A model generated the notes under the pieces. The model searched no databases. It was not told where the DNA came from and was given only the letters and a program-made list of their open reading frames with translations. A program made the translations under genes and the position numbers. This document shows, piece after piece, positions 7,868-15,770 of a stretch of DNA of 19,217 nt (position 1 is the stretch's first letter; every line of letters begins with the position of its first letter). The stretch covers positions 1 to 19,217 of the forward strand of contig CAZBSH010000042.1 in NCBI GenBank assembly GCA_964494645.1, written 5' to 3'. The DNA comes from Christensenella sp964494645 (GTDB taxonomy: Bacteria; Bacillota; Clostridia; Christensenellales; Christensenellaceae).

Positions 7868-7910
7868 ACTGGTTTTTCCTTTGTTTCATAACTTATTTAA
7901 CCGAACCAGT
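7868..7910. repeat. 7-bp inverted repeat in the mcsA-clpC gap
   Basis: ACTGGTT (7868-7874) and AACCAGT (7904-7910) are exact reverse complements separated by 29 bases. In minus-strand RNA this pairing would close over the AAGGA site of the small ORF at 7866. Shorter stems lie nearby (CAAGC/GCTTG and GGCA/TGCC, within about 7810-7835). The function is unknown and the stem is weak. Confidence 0.3.
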
Positions 7911-7936
7911 CCTATCTAAACATCTTATTGAACCTT

Positions 7937-8410
7937 TTAATTTTCCTTGCCATCCTGTTCCTGATGACGAATCTTATCTCTTATTTCCGCTGCTTTTTCA
8001 AAATTTTCCGCTTCTATGGCCGCTTTAAGCTGCGCCTGTAAATCCGCTTGCATATCCTTCGGCCCTTTCAACGCTTGCGTATCGCTTAAATCCAGCTTTG
8101 GCAGCTCGATCCCGCTTGCCGTCAACCCGTCCACACCATCAAATTCAATACTGCGCCGATCGCGCGGCATTGCAGGAATTGCACCCGTCAAACCGTTCAT
8201 ATCAAACATATTGCCTATCCTTCCCGAACCGCGTTTCAGCAAGCTCGTTTCAAACAAATCACCAAAAAAGTTCTCCGGTGAAAACACATTCATGAGCCCC
8301 GGTTCTTTACTCGCACATTCACTGCACAGATTCCGTTCTGTCGTAACACCGTTTACACTTTGCTGTATATGCACATTCGCTTCTCTTTGCCTACATTTAT
8401 CACATAACAT
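7937..8410 (-). CDS. mcsA: McsA-like UVR-domain protein with one zinc finger
   Basis: In Bacillus, McsA activates the McsB arginine kinase and helps control CtsR and ClpC. This 157-residue version starts with CDKC (Cys3, Cys6) and CSEC (Cys29, Cys32), forming one zinc finger. It ends with a UVR motif (about 124-151, AENFEKAAEIRDKIR) of the kind that contacts ClpC. The second CxxC pair of Bacillus McsA is absent; the middle (about 35-120) is a low-conservation linker with no cysteine. The ATG is one base after the ctsR stop, with AGGAGG inside ctsR nine bases upstream, so coupling is likely. With no mcsB beside it, the protein may act directly as a ClpC or CtsR partner. That role is inferred. 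Confidence 0.85.
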   Translation of the reverse strand: MLCDKCRQREANVHIQQSVNGVTTERNLCSECASKEPGLMNVFSPENFFGDLFETSLLKRGSGRIGNMFDMNGLTGAIPAMPRDRRSIEFDGVDGLTASGIELPKLDLSDTQALKGPKDMQADLQAQLKAAIEAENFEKAAEIRDKIRHQEQDGKEN

Positions 8411-8411
8411 A

Positions 8412-8879
8412 TTAATCTTCCTCCTTCAAAAGTGACGCTACTAAAATCTCTTTCAAAACGCATGCCCTAAGCTCGTTTTTGACCTCAACCGGCACACATA
8501 ATGCCTTGTCTGATACTGCCGCTAAAATCAAGTTTTTCGACTTTTTGTCGATCAACCCCGTTTCTAACATGCCTTCCACCAGCTCTGCCGCATGCCGCAT
8601 ACCTATGCCGCCTTGCAGTTTTTCTTCAATAATATCTCTGATGTATTCGCTTTCTTCCACATCGAGCTGAATCACACGAATATAACCACCGCCGCCACGC
8701 CTCGATTGCGTAATATAACCCCTACTGGGAGAAAAACGTGTCGTCAATACGTAATTGATTTGTGAAGGCGCACAATGAAAATGCTGCGCCAGCTCATTTC
8801 GCTGTAACTCCGCCATTCCTTCGTCTTCTGTCAAAAGTTCTTTGATGAAGTTTTCAATATGATCACTCAATACCGACAT
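8412..8879 (-). CDS. ctsR: CtsR, class III heat-shock repressor
   Basis: A dimeric repressor of clp genes that loses DNA binding on heat stress. The length of 155 residues matches the family. The N-terminal winged helix-turn-helix covers about residues 5-70, with ELAQHFHCAPSQINYVL as the recognition part and the wing RGGGGYIR at 61-68, the CtsR hallmark. Geobacillus CtsR Arg62, known as a McsB phosphorylation site, lies in this same wing motif, so the target arginine appears kept although no mcsB is seen. The C-terminal half is the four-helix dimerisation domain. The start ATG has AAAGGAG eight bases upstream. It is the first gene of its operon and lies directly behind its own operator, indicating autorepression. 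Confidence 0.96.
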   Translation of the reverse strand: MSVLSDHIENFIKELLTEDEGMAELQRNELAQHFHCAPSQINYVLTTRFSPSRGYITQSRRGGGGYIRVIQLDVEESEYIRDIIEEKLQGGIGMRHAAELVEGMLETGLIDKKSKNLILAAVSDKALCVPVEVKNELRACVLKEILVASLLKEED

Positions 8880-8895
8880 ATTCGCATCTCCTTTC

Positions 8896-8912
8896 TTTGA
8901 CTTTCTTTGACC
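8896..8912 (-). promoter_or_regulatory. CtsR operator (heptad direct repeat)
   Basis: On the minus strand, GGTCAAA (8912-8906), GAA (8905-8903), AGTCAAA (8902-8896). This fits the known CtsR consensus of two RGTCAAA heptads separated by three bases. It lies about ten bases downstream of the -10 box, at or just after the expected transcription start, and 17 bases before the ctsR ATG, a good position for repression. Confidence 0.92.
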
Positions 8913-8921
8913 TTCATATTT

Positions 8922-8949
8922 ATTATAACCGAATTTTTTTGCCTGTAAA
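8922..8949 (-). promoter_or_regulatory. Sigma-A-type promoter of the ctsR operon
   Basis: The minus strand has TTTACA (8949-8944, five of six matches), a 16-base spacer rich in A, and a perfect TATAAT (8927-8922). It lies in the 90-base gap between the radical SAM gene and ctsR, directly before the CtsR operator. Confidence 0.85.
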
Positions 8950-8969
8950 CCATTATACGTAAAAAATCC

Positions 8970-10466
8970 TTAATGAATTTCTCTGAATTCCTGAGGTGGT
9001 ATACCCTTTACCTTGGCATTTTGATAGTCCACTTTTAAATGCTGCAAAAACACCACGAATGCTTCCGTTTCTAACATCGTTTTTGCGAACGCGATGATCA
9101 ATTCGAATTGATGACGAACGCTTAACGGGCGCGCTGAATAACCGTGCTTCTCCGCAAAACAACAAAGCTCACGATACCATGCAAAAGGCTGCACCATTTG
9201 CTTTTGGGTAACAAAATCAAACGCCCTGCGCATACGTCCGGTATTATAGTAACGATCGACAAATCCTGCCATTTCATGAAGGAACAACAGATCTTCTGCA
9301 TACATATCAGTCGTTTTCACGACCTCATAGGGCGGATAACTTCGCGCTAAAATACCATATTCTTCCGCTTCTTTCTTAAGGGTCGTACCTTTTAACAGTT
9401 TCAAAAAACCAAGCTGAATTGCATCCGGATAGAGTTCATAAACCTCGTGAAAAGACTGTTCAAAGCTTCGTATATCCTCATGCGGGAGCCCGGCAATCAA
9501 ATCAAGGTGTAAGTGTATATTCCCTGCCTTCATGATAGCCAAAGCATTTTTTTTCAGCTTTCCGATATTTGTTTTACGGATGACCGTACCAAGCGTATGC
9601 AAATTGAGCGACTGCACACCTGCTTCTAACTGTATCTTTCCTTTTGGAGCCTCTCTGAGCAAAGCAAGCGCTTCCTCATCCAGCAGATCAAGCCCTATTT
9701 CAAAGTGAAAACAGGTCTCGCCTGTATGCCCGATCACATAACGCCATAGCTCCATCGCACGGAATCGGTTCGCGTTAAAGGTACGATCAGTAAATTTTAC
9801 AAGACGAGCGCCCCGCTCGACAAAACGCAGGATATCCGCCTTGACTTTGTCTATGGATTTCTCGCGTACGCCGCCGGGAGTAACTCCGGAAAGGCAATAC
9901 GCACATGAAAATGGGCATCCCCGCGTTGATTCATAATAGTAAATGCGATTTTTATCATACTCGTCCCCAATACAGGCAAACGGGGCGCTCAACTGTTCGA
10001 TATCAGCAACCACAGCATACCTTGTATCCCCGCTTATCTGCCCTTCCTTGCGGCAAAGCACGCTACGCACATCATGTGCCGTACCATCTATGATAGACCT
10101 TAATAGTTTAGGAAGGACCTTTTCCCCTTCGCCGCAAACTATGTAGTCTACAAATGGTGCGTCTTTTAAAAGTATTTCTGACTCAAAGGACACCTCAGGT
10201 CCACCCAAAATAATAACGATTTCCGATTGTGCTTTTTTGAGGTCCTCGGTTATCCGTAAAACCATCCCAATATTCCAAATATAGCAAGAAAAGCAAATGA
10301 TGGAAGGGCTTTGCTTGAGCAGATCATACAGTATCTCTGCGGGTGGCTGATTGATATTGTATTCGCGGAATGTGACCTCTTCATCATTCACTGCCGCGAC
10401 AAGAGAGCGCACCGCAGGATTGGTATGCACATAACTTGCATTGATTGCCGTTAGAATTGTTTTCAT
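8970..10466 (-). CDS. B12-binding-domain radical SAM protein
   Basis: A 498-residue class B-like radical SAM protein. The N-terminal cobalamin-binding fold (about 1-130) begins ILTAINASYVHTNPAVRSL and includes ILGGPEVSFE (86-95) and VCGEGEK (110-116), typical of this family. The DxHxxG motif is not present. The [4Fe-4S]/SAM motif is GCPFSCAYC, with Cys184, Cys188 and Cys191. The LDLIAGLPHED segment belongs to the radical SAM barrel, and about 130 C-terminal residues form an extra domain resembling DUF4080. The substrate is unknown. The frame is open for 12 more codons to 10502, but ATG 10466 has AGGAAAG six bases upstream and lies just beyond a terminator, so it is preferred. No promoter fits between that terminator and the start. 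It ends before the ctsR promoter with no clear terminator. Confidence 0.88.
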   Translation of the reverse strand: MKTILTAINASYVHTNPAVRSLVAAVNDEEVTFREYNINQPPAEILYDLLKQSPSIICFSCYIWNIGMVLRITEDLKKAQSEIVIILGGPEVSFESEILLKDAPFVDYIVCGEGEKVLPKLLRSIIDGTAHDVRSVLCRKEGQISGDTRYAVVADIEQLSAPFACIGDEYDKNRIYYYESTRGCPFSCAYCLSGVTPGGVREKSIDKVKADILRFVERGARLVKFTDRTFNANRFRAMELWRYVIGHTGETCFHFEIGLDLLDEEALALLREAPKGKIQLEAGVQSLNLHTLGTVIRKTNIGKLKKNALAIMKAGNIHLHLDLIAGLPHEDIRSFEQSFHEVYELYPDAIQLGFLKLLKGTTLKKEAEEYGILARSYPPYEVVKTTDMYAEDLLFLHEMAGFVDRYYNTGRMRRAFDFVTQKQMVQPFAWYRELCCFAEKHGYSARPLSVRHQFELIIAFAKTMLETEAFVVFLQHLKVDYQNAKVKGIPPQEFREIH

Positions 10467-10481
10467 TTTTTTCTTTCCTGA

Positions 10482-10514
10482 TAAAAAGAGACCGCAAAAC
10501 ACGCTGCGGTCTCT
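10482..10514 (-). terminator. Rho-independent terminator after the lipoprotein gene
   Basis: On the minus strand AGAGACCGCA pairs perfectly with TGCGGTCTCT (10 bp, 8-base loop), followed by TTTT. It starts 14 bases after the lipoprotein stop and ends about 16 bases before the radical SAM start codon. This is the clearest terminator in the window. Confidence 0.93.
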
Positions 10515-10528
10515 TCATTGTTCGCCAT

Positions 10529-12343
10529 TTATTTATCTTCGTAGATATATGTGATATAGAAACTATTGTCTCCCTGATTAAAATAGTCCACCACGTAAAA
10601 TTCACCTGATTTCGTACCCGGGATGATCTCTGAGGTTTTGGAGTAACCGATCAACGACAACTCTCCTTTGGCGATGGAGTACTTTACCACCGCAAAGGGA
10701 TATTGCGCCGTTGTTCCATCGTATGTGGGCGTCGTAAAATAGAACGTATCATTATCTGCGCCAAACGTCATACTGTTGATCAGCGACCCGCTGATTACAT
10801 CCGTAACAGTTGCTGTGACTGTATTCAGCATCTGTATCGTATAGCTGATATCTTCTTCACCTTCCTGCACCGGCAGCAATACCGCCATATTTACGCCGTC
10901 CTGCGAAAGCGCAAAATCTATGCCCGCTGTCACTTGTGTCCGCTCTTTTGTGGCAAGGTCAAGCGCATAGACCATGCCCTGTCCATTATTTTCCGTTTTA
11001 TCCGCAAAGTATATCGTTTTGTTCCGCAGCGCGATTTTTGACTCTGCGCCTTTTTTCTCTTCTACCGCCTGTACACGCTCCGCACTGTCCAGCGAAAAAT
11101 CATATTGCATGAGCTGCAATGTACCCAGCCCTGTCATCGCATAGATCACCGGTTGCTGCGCATCCCACACAAAAGAAGTCGTCGCATCGCCGAAACCTTC
11201 TTCTCCCAAATTGTGCAATACATTTTCCTGCGTATCGAAAACGTATAACACCTTATTTTCGATCCCCGAATCAAGGATAGCAAGATATCTCCCGTCAGAG
11301 GATGGCGCCGCCTTTTCAATTCCGTAAAAATCCGGTAATTCGATCTGCGTCTTTTTTCCATTCGCCTCAATACGCCAGAGCTTTTCCTTCAACACCTGTT
11401 CCGTGTCCTCTGCGGCATTGGGCACATAAGAACGTGCGTATATAATACTTCCATCCGGCATTTGGCAAAGATACCGACCGTTTTCGACAAGCACCGGCAA
11501 AGTAATGGGCGCACCAGCCACCATCATCACCGGGTCCTGCTGTATCCCCTTTGCATCCACCTCTTTATTATATACCGGAAGGGCGTCCGTACTCATCTCA
11601 AATACATATGTCTTTTTGGACGGCGCAACGCTAGCGATCTTAAGATTGGTTTCTTCCGCCAACTTTTTCGCCGATGCTTCATCTTGTTTAGGTGATGAGA
11701 TCAATATGATATCCGACAGCTCCTCACACATGGTAGGCGTAAAACCCAGATCAGGCGTAATCAAATTCTGCTCATACTCCTCATATGCATTGAGACCTAC
11801 GAAATAAGCGTTTTGGGCGCTCGCTTTATTCGGCGTAAGCGTAAGCACAAGCTTATCGGCATCCTCTGCCACAGTAGCACTGATCTCCTCGTTCATCTGA
11901 AAGTAGACGGATATCGTATTACTGTCCGAGTGTACCGTATTAAACATCCCATAGATCACGCTGTCTGTAAACCATTCACTTTTGTTGGAATAATCCCAGA
12001 AGCCGATATTCAAATCAACCTGCAACCGTACCGGCGAAGGAAGGATCGTAACCCCATATTTGGGAACAGATGAAATCTTGGACTCGTCTACCCCCGCGAT
12101 ACGCGATCCATTCAAAAACGACATTGTAATCACCGTATTATCGCCTTGCTTTTCAATGTTGATATCCTTTAAATTTACGTCTTTCCCCAGCGAAGCGTCC
12201 CCCCCTTCGGTGGTGCCATTTACTTCCTTTGCCCCGGACGCATCTGCGTTAGAAGGCGTATTGGGCACAATCGTACACGCGCATAGCATCAACGCTGCCG
12301 CGCATACCAGGCTGATCACAAATATCAAACGTTTTTTGAACAT
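10529..12343 (-). CDS. Predicted lipoprotein with C-terminal beta-propeller-like repeats
   Basis: A 604-residue exported protein of unknown function. The signal peptide has KKR, a hydrophobic stretch (6-20) and a lipobox LCAC with the lipidated Cys23, so it is expected to be anchored on the outer face of the membrane. After a low-complexity linker (about 24-55), residues 60-180 look like a small beta domain (NTVITMSFLNG). From about 290 to the end there are repeating beta-strand patterns such as SSDGRYLAILDS and QDGVNMAVLL, like TolB or WD40-type propellers. ATG 12343 is preferred over 12355 because GAGGGAG lies just upstream. It follows mtaD by about 30 bases and ends the operon at a perfect terminator. 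I cannot name its ligand; an envelope or sensing role is only a guess. Confidence 0.75.
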   Translation of the reverse strand: MFKKRLIFVISLVCAAALMLCACTIVPNTPSNADASGAKEVNGTTEGGDASLGKDVNLKDINIEKQGDNTVITMSFLNGSRIAGVDESKISSVPKYGVTILPSPVRLQVDLNIGFWDYSNKSEWFTDSVIYGMFNTVHSDSNTISVYFQMNEEISATVAEDADKLVLTLTPNKASAQNAYFVGLNAYEEYEQNLITPDLGFTPTMCEELSDIILISSPKQDEASAKKLAEETNLKIASVAPSKKTYVFEMSTDALPVYNKEVDAKGIQQDPVMMVAGAPITLPVLVENGRYLCQMPDGSIIYARSYVPNAAEDTEQVLKEKLWRIEANGKKTQIELPDFYGIEKAAPSSDGRYLAILDSGIENKVLYVFDTQENVLHNLGEEGFGDATTSFVWDAQQPVIYAMTGLGTLQLMQYDFSLDSAERVQAVEEKKGAESKIALRNKTIYFADKTENNGQGMVYALDLATKERTQVTAGIDFALSQDGVNMAVLLPVQEGEEDISYTIQMLNTVTATVTDVISGSLINSMTFGADNDTFYFTTPTYDGTTAQYPFAVVKYSIAKGELSLIGYSKTSEIIPGTKSGEFYVVDYFNQGDNSFYITYIYEDK

Positions 12344-12372
12344 AATCTCCCTCATTTTTACTCTTTTTGTGA

Positions 12373-13659
12373 TTAAATCGCTTTCATGATCGCTGCATAT
12401 TCGTTCAGTTTCGCCTTGATCTCTTCCAAGTCCGCAAAACTAAAGCGTCCATTCTCGTATACGATATCCCCACCAACCATTGTCATACATACGTCCGTAT
12501 CGTCCGCACTGTATACAACGTTGGAAAGAATATCATAATCGGGCGCATACCGTATCCCGCTTGTATCGATCATAATGATATCCGCGTTCTTTCCCTCTTC
12601 GATCACACCGCTTGAAAATCCCATTGCGATGGCGCCCTGACGCGTCGCAAGATCGATCGCCTGCGCCGCCGGTATTGCCTTGGGATCATATGTTGTCCCT
12701 TTTTGCAGCAGCGCCGCATACGTCATCTCTTCCATCATCGAAAGCTTATTGTTAGATGCAACGCCATCCGTGCCCAACGAAACGCGCACGCCTTTGTCCA
12801 GCATACGACTAAGCGGAGCAATACCGCTTGCGAGCTTTAGATTGCTGCGCGGGCAGCTCAGCACACAAGAATCATGTTGCGCCATGAGCTCCATATCATG
12901 TTCGCTGATCCACACACAATGCGCTGCCAGGAATGGAACATCAAGAAGCCCCAGCTTTTCGCACAGCTCAATGGGGGTCATACTGTGTTCCTTGATACAG
13001 TTCTCATGTTCGCCTTTGGTTTCAGAGATATGCATATGGATGCCTGTTTTAAGGCGAGCTGCCTCGCCGGCGATTTTTTCAAGCATCTCATTGTTTACTG
13101 TGTATTGCGCGTGCGGAGACAGGAATACCTTCAATCTGCCTGTATTGTTGTATTTTTCAACCAGTTCCACACCTTCGTTGAAAGTGCGTTGTGCCACATC
13201 CGGCACGGGCGTGACAACTGCCCGCGAAAGCACAGCGCGCAATCCGCTTTCCTGTGCCGCTTTTGCGACCGCATCCATAAAGAAATACATTTCATTGAAC
13301 CCGACGATACCCGCAGCTGCCATTTCGCACATTGCAGCCATGCTTGCCCAATACGCGATCTCATCATTCAGGCGATCTTCTGCGGGAAAAATCCGCGTGT
13401 TCAACCATGTCATCAAATCGAGATCATCCGCGTACGAGCGGAACATATTCATTGGAACATGCGTATGTGTGTTGAAAAATCCGGGCATTACGAGGTTTTC
13501 CTTCGCATCGATCACCCTGTCCGCATCAATTGCCGGAGCGTTTGAAGCCGCGCCGACATACGCAATCTTTCCGCCGTCCACATGTATGACAGCACGATAC
13601 AATACATCTTTACTCTCGTTGTTTGTAATGACTGTTACATTTTCGATTTTGATTTTCAT
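12373..13659 (-). CDS. mtaD: 5-methylthioadenosine/S-adenosylhomocysteine deaminase
   Basis: A metal-dependent amidohydrolase that deaminates SAH, MTA or adenosine to the inosyl forms. The length of 428 residues fits. Metal and catalytic residues, by analogy with Thermotoga TM0936, are: His65 and His67 in NTHTH, His183 in LSPHA (substrate side), His210 and Glu213 in HMHISE, His247 in AAHCVW and Asp298 in SLGTDG. C-terminal strands return to the composite sheet near ADIIMID. The ATG is three bases after the ahcY stop. This pairing with ahcY suggests work on SAH or its products rather than general guanine or cytosine deamination. Close relatives act on several adenosine thioethers, so the preferred substrate is open. 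Confidence 0.9.
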   Translation of the reverse strand: MKIKIENVTVITNNESKDVLYRAVIHVDGGKIAYVGAASNAPAIDADRVIDAKENLVMPGFFNTHTHVPMNMFRSYADDLDLMTWLNTRIFPAEDRLNDEIAYWASMAAMCEMAAAGIVGFNEMYFFMDAVAKAAQESGLRAVLSRAVVTPVPDVAQRTFNEGVELVEKYNNTGRLKVFLSPHAQYTVNNEMLEKIAGEAARLKTGIHMHISETKGEHENCIKEHSMTPIELCEKLGLLDVPFLAAHCVWISEHDMELMAQHDSCVLSCPRSNLKLASGIAPLSRMLDKGVRVSLGTDGVASNNKLSMMEEMTYAALLQKGTTYDPKAIPAAQAIDLATRQGAIAMGFSSGVIEEGKNADIIMIDTSGIRYAPDYDILSNVVYSADDTDVCMTMVGGDIVYENGRFSFADLEEIKAKLNEYAAIMKAI

Positions 13660-13662
13660 CGC

Positions 13663-14901
13663 TCATTCCCCATATAAATATTTGCGTTGCTGCTCTGTCA
13701 GTACGTCTACTGCGCCACCCATTGCCTGAAGTTTTCTGACCGCAACGCTATAATCGATGTCCTTCGGCAGATTGAGCAATCCCGGTTTCATAGACCCGTG
13801 GTTATCCAGAATATATTTTTGCGCTAAAAACTGGAGGGCAAAGCTCATGTCCATGATCTCCGCAGGATGTCCATCACCGGAAGCGAGGTTCACAAGCCTT
13901 CCTCCTGCAATCACATTCAGAATCCTGCCGTCTTTTTGTACGTATCCTTCCACGTTATTGCGCATCTCCACCACTTCTTCACTCATTTCGCGAAGCTGTG
14001 CCACATTGACTTCGCAGTCAAAATGCCCGGCGTTCGATAAAATAACGCCATCTTTCATTTTATCAAAATGACGCGCGACGATCACATCATCACAACCTGT
14101 CACCGTTACAAAAATGTCCCCGTGCGAGGCAGCGTCGTCCATGGTCATCACATCAAAGCCGTCCATCAACGCTTCTGTAGCCTTGATATGGTCGATCTCC
14201 GTTACAATCACTCGGGCGCCTAATGCTGCGGCGCGCTTTGCAACGCCTTTGCCACACCAACCATATCCTGCAACGACCACACGCTTTCCGGCAACAATCA
14301 GGTTTGTCGTACGCATGATACCGTCCCACACAGACTGACCCGTGCCGTAACGGTTGTCAAACATATATTTGCATTGCGCGTCATTGACAGGAATCACAGG
14401 GATCTTAAGCGTCCCCGCTTTTTCCATTGCCTTTAGGCGCAGCACACCCGTCGTTGTTTCCTCGCTTGCCCCAATCACGTGCTCCATAAGCTCCGGCAGC
14501 TCTTCATGCAACATCGTGATCACATCGCCCCCGTCATCTACGATCAAATTTGGCTGTGTGAGAAGCGCGCTCCTGATATGTTCTTCGTACACTTCAGGTG
14601 TTTCACCGTGGATCGCGTATACATCAGCGCCGCCTTCCACAAGCGCCGCGACCACATCATCCTGCGTGGAAAGCGGATTGGACGCGCATGCAGAAACGTG
14701 TGCGCCACAAGCCTGGATTACTTGGATCAGATACGCCGTTTTTGCCTCAAGATGGCAGCATACGCACATTTTGTATCCATCGAAAGGCTTTTTCGATGCC
14801 ATTTCCTCTTCAAAACTTCTAAGAACGGGCATATATCTTTTGACCCATTCGATTTTCTGTTTGCCCGACGGCGCTAAGTTGATATTCGCAATGTCACTCA
14901 T
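13663..14901 (-). CDS. ahcY: Adenosylhomocysteinase (Thermotoga/archaeal type), possibly S-inosylhomocysteine hydrolase
   Basis: An NAD-dependent enzyme that splits S-adenosyl- or S-inosylhomocysteine to nucleoside and homocysteine, relieving inhibition of methyltransferases. The 412 residues match the short prokaryotic form, without the C-terminal KPDHYRY end of the eukaryotic enzyme. Seen: CHLEAKTA (49-56) with His50, DDGGD (122-126), SEETTTGV (146-153), Lys178 and Asp182 around KYMFDNRYG, the NAD motif AGYGWCGKG (211-219), NAGHFDCE and SGDGHPAEIMD. In the human enzyme the residue matching Lys54 is Glu59, which contacts the adenine amino group. The Lys here may favour a 6-oxo base (inference). 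The start overlaps the galU stop by ATGA, with GGAGG upstream, and mtaD follows three bases after its stop. Confidence 0.93.
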   Translation of the reverse strand: MSDIANINLAPSGKQKIEWVKRYMPVLRSFEEEMASKKPFDGYKMCVCCHLEAKTAYLIQVIQACGAHVSACASNPLSTQDDVVAALVEGGADVYAIHGETPEVYEEHIRSALLTQPNLIVDDGGDVITMLHEELPELMEHVIGASEETTTGVLRLKAMEKAGTLKIPVIPVNDAQCKYMFDNRYGTGQSVWDGIMRTTNLIVAGKRVVVAGYGWCGKGVAKRAAALGARVIVTEIDHIKATEALMDGFDVMTMDDAASHGDIFVTVTGCDDVIVARHFDKMKDGVILSNAGHFDCEVNVAQLREMSEEVVEMRNNVEGYVQKDGRILNVIAGGRLVNLASGDGHPAEIMDMSFALQFLAQKYILDNHGSMKPGLLNLPKDIDYSVAVRKLQAMGGAVDVLTEQQRKYLYGE

Positions 14902-15770
14902 CTCATTTCCTCCGTTAATTCTTTCAGGTATGCCTGAAAATCGTCATGCAGATCGTCACGGTCAAGTGCGAACTCGCAGGTCGCCTTCAAAAAACCCAAC
15001 CTGTCCCCCACATCATAACGTTTTCCTTCAAATTCATACGCATATACCCGCTCCTTGTCAAGAAGGTTCTGTAATGCGTCCGTCAACTGGATCTCCCCGC
15101 CCTTCCCCGGTTTCGTCCTGTCGATCGCATTAAATATCTCGGGAGTGATCACATAACGCCCCATGATACCCAAATCAGACGGTGCTTCATCGCTGGAAGG
15201 TTTTTCTACCAGTTTATCGACATTATGCAACCGTCCCTCCATATCTTTTGTAGCAATGATTCCGTACTTGTCAGTATCTCTTTTTGCCACCTTTTGTACG
15301 CCAATCACCGTCGATCCGCATTCTTCATACGCATCGATCAACTGCTTTAACGCAGGTCGATCGCTTTTCACAATATCGTCACCCAATATCACGCCAAACG
15401 GTTCATTTCCAATGAAATCGCGCGCGGTACCGATCGCGTGTCCCAATCCGAGCGGTTCTTTTTGACGCACGTACATCACATTCACAAGGTTCGCGATATC
15501 ATCTACCAACTGCAGAAGATCACATTTCCCTTTTTTATTAAGTTCCAGCTCTAATTCAATGGACTTATCGAAATGATCCTCAATCGCACGCTTGCTCCTG
15601 CCCGTAATGATTACAATGCTCTCTATGCCGCTGGCAACGGCTTCTTCCACAATATATTGAATCGTCGGTTTATCAACGATAGGCAGCATCTCTTTTGGCT
15701 GCGCTTTGGTAGCAGGCAAAAAACGCGTTCCCAGTCCCGCTGCGGGGATCACTGCTTTTCTAATTTTCAT
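14898..15770 (-). CDS. galU: UTP-glucose-1-phosphate uridylyltransferase
   Basis: Makes UDP-glucose from UTP and glucose-1-phosphate, for glycolipids, wall polymers and sugar interconversion. The length of 290 residues is standard. The nucleotidyltransferase signature GLGTRFLPATK (12-22) with Lys26 in PKEMLP is present. ILGDDIV holds the metal-binding Asp region, and VEKP and GKGGEIQLTDAL are further family motifs. The C-terminal stretch FEGKRYDVGDRLGFLKA confirms GalU rather than the glucose-1-phosphate thymidylyltransferase RfbA. The ATG overlaps the plsC stop (ATGA) and has GGAGGG five bases upstream; its stop overlaps ahcY in the same way. Together with tagO elsewhere in the window it supports envelope glycan synthesis. 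Confidence 0.96.
   Translation of the reverse strand: MKIRKAVIPAAGLGTRFLPATKAQPKEMLPIVDKPTIQYIVEEAVASGIESIVIITGRSKRAIEDHFDKSIELELELNKKGKCDLLQLVDDIANLVNVMYVRQKEPLGLGHAIGTARDFIGNEPFGVILGDDIVKSDRPALKQLIDAYEECGSTVIGVQKVAKRDTDKYGIIATKDMEGRLHNVDKLVEKPSSDEAPSDLGIMGRYVITPEIFNAIDRTKPGKGGEIQLTDALQNLLDKERVYAYEFEGKRYDVGDRLGFLKATCEFALDRDDLHDDFQAYLKELTEEMR

Noticed and set aside
12680..13729. Long open frame on the plus strand (about 350 codons)
   Set aside because: It is antisense to mtaD, which has all its catalytic motifs. The translation is Ser/Ile/Ala-rich with no recognisable domain and it lacks a good ribosome site.
14899..14960. SAH or SAM riboswitch before ahcY
   Set aside because: The ahcY start overlaps galU by four bases, leaving no leader, and no conserved riboswitch pattern was seen.
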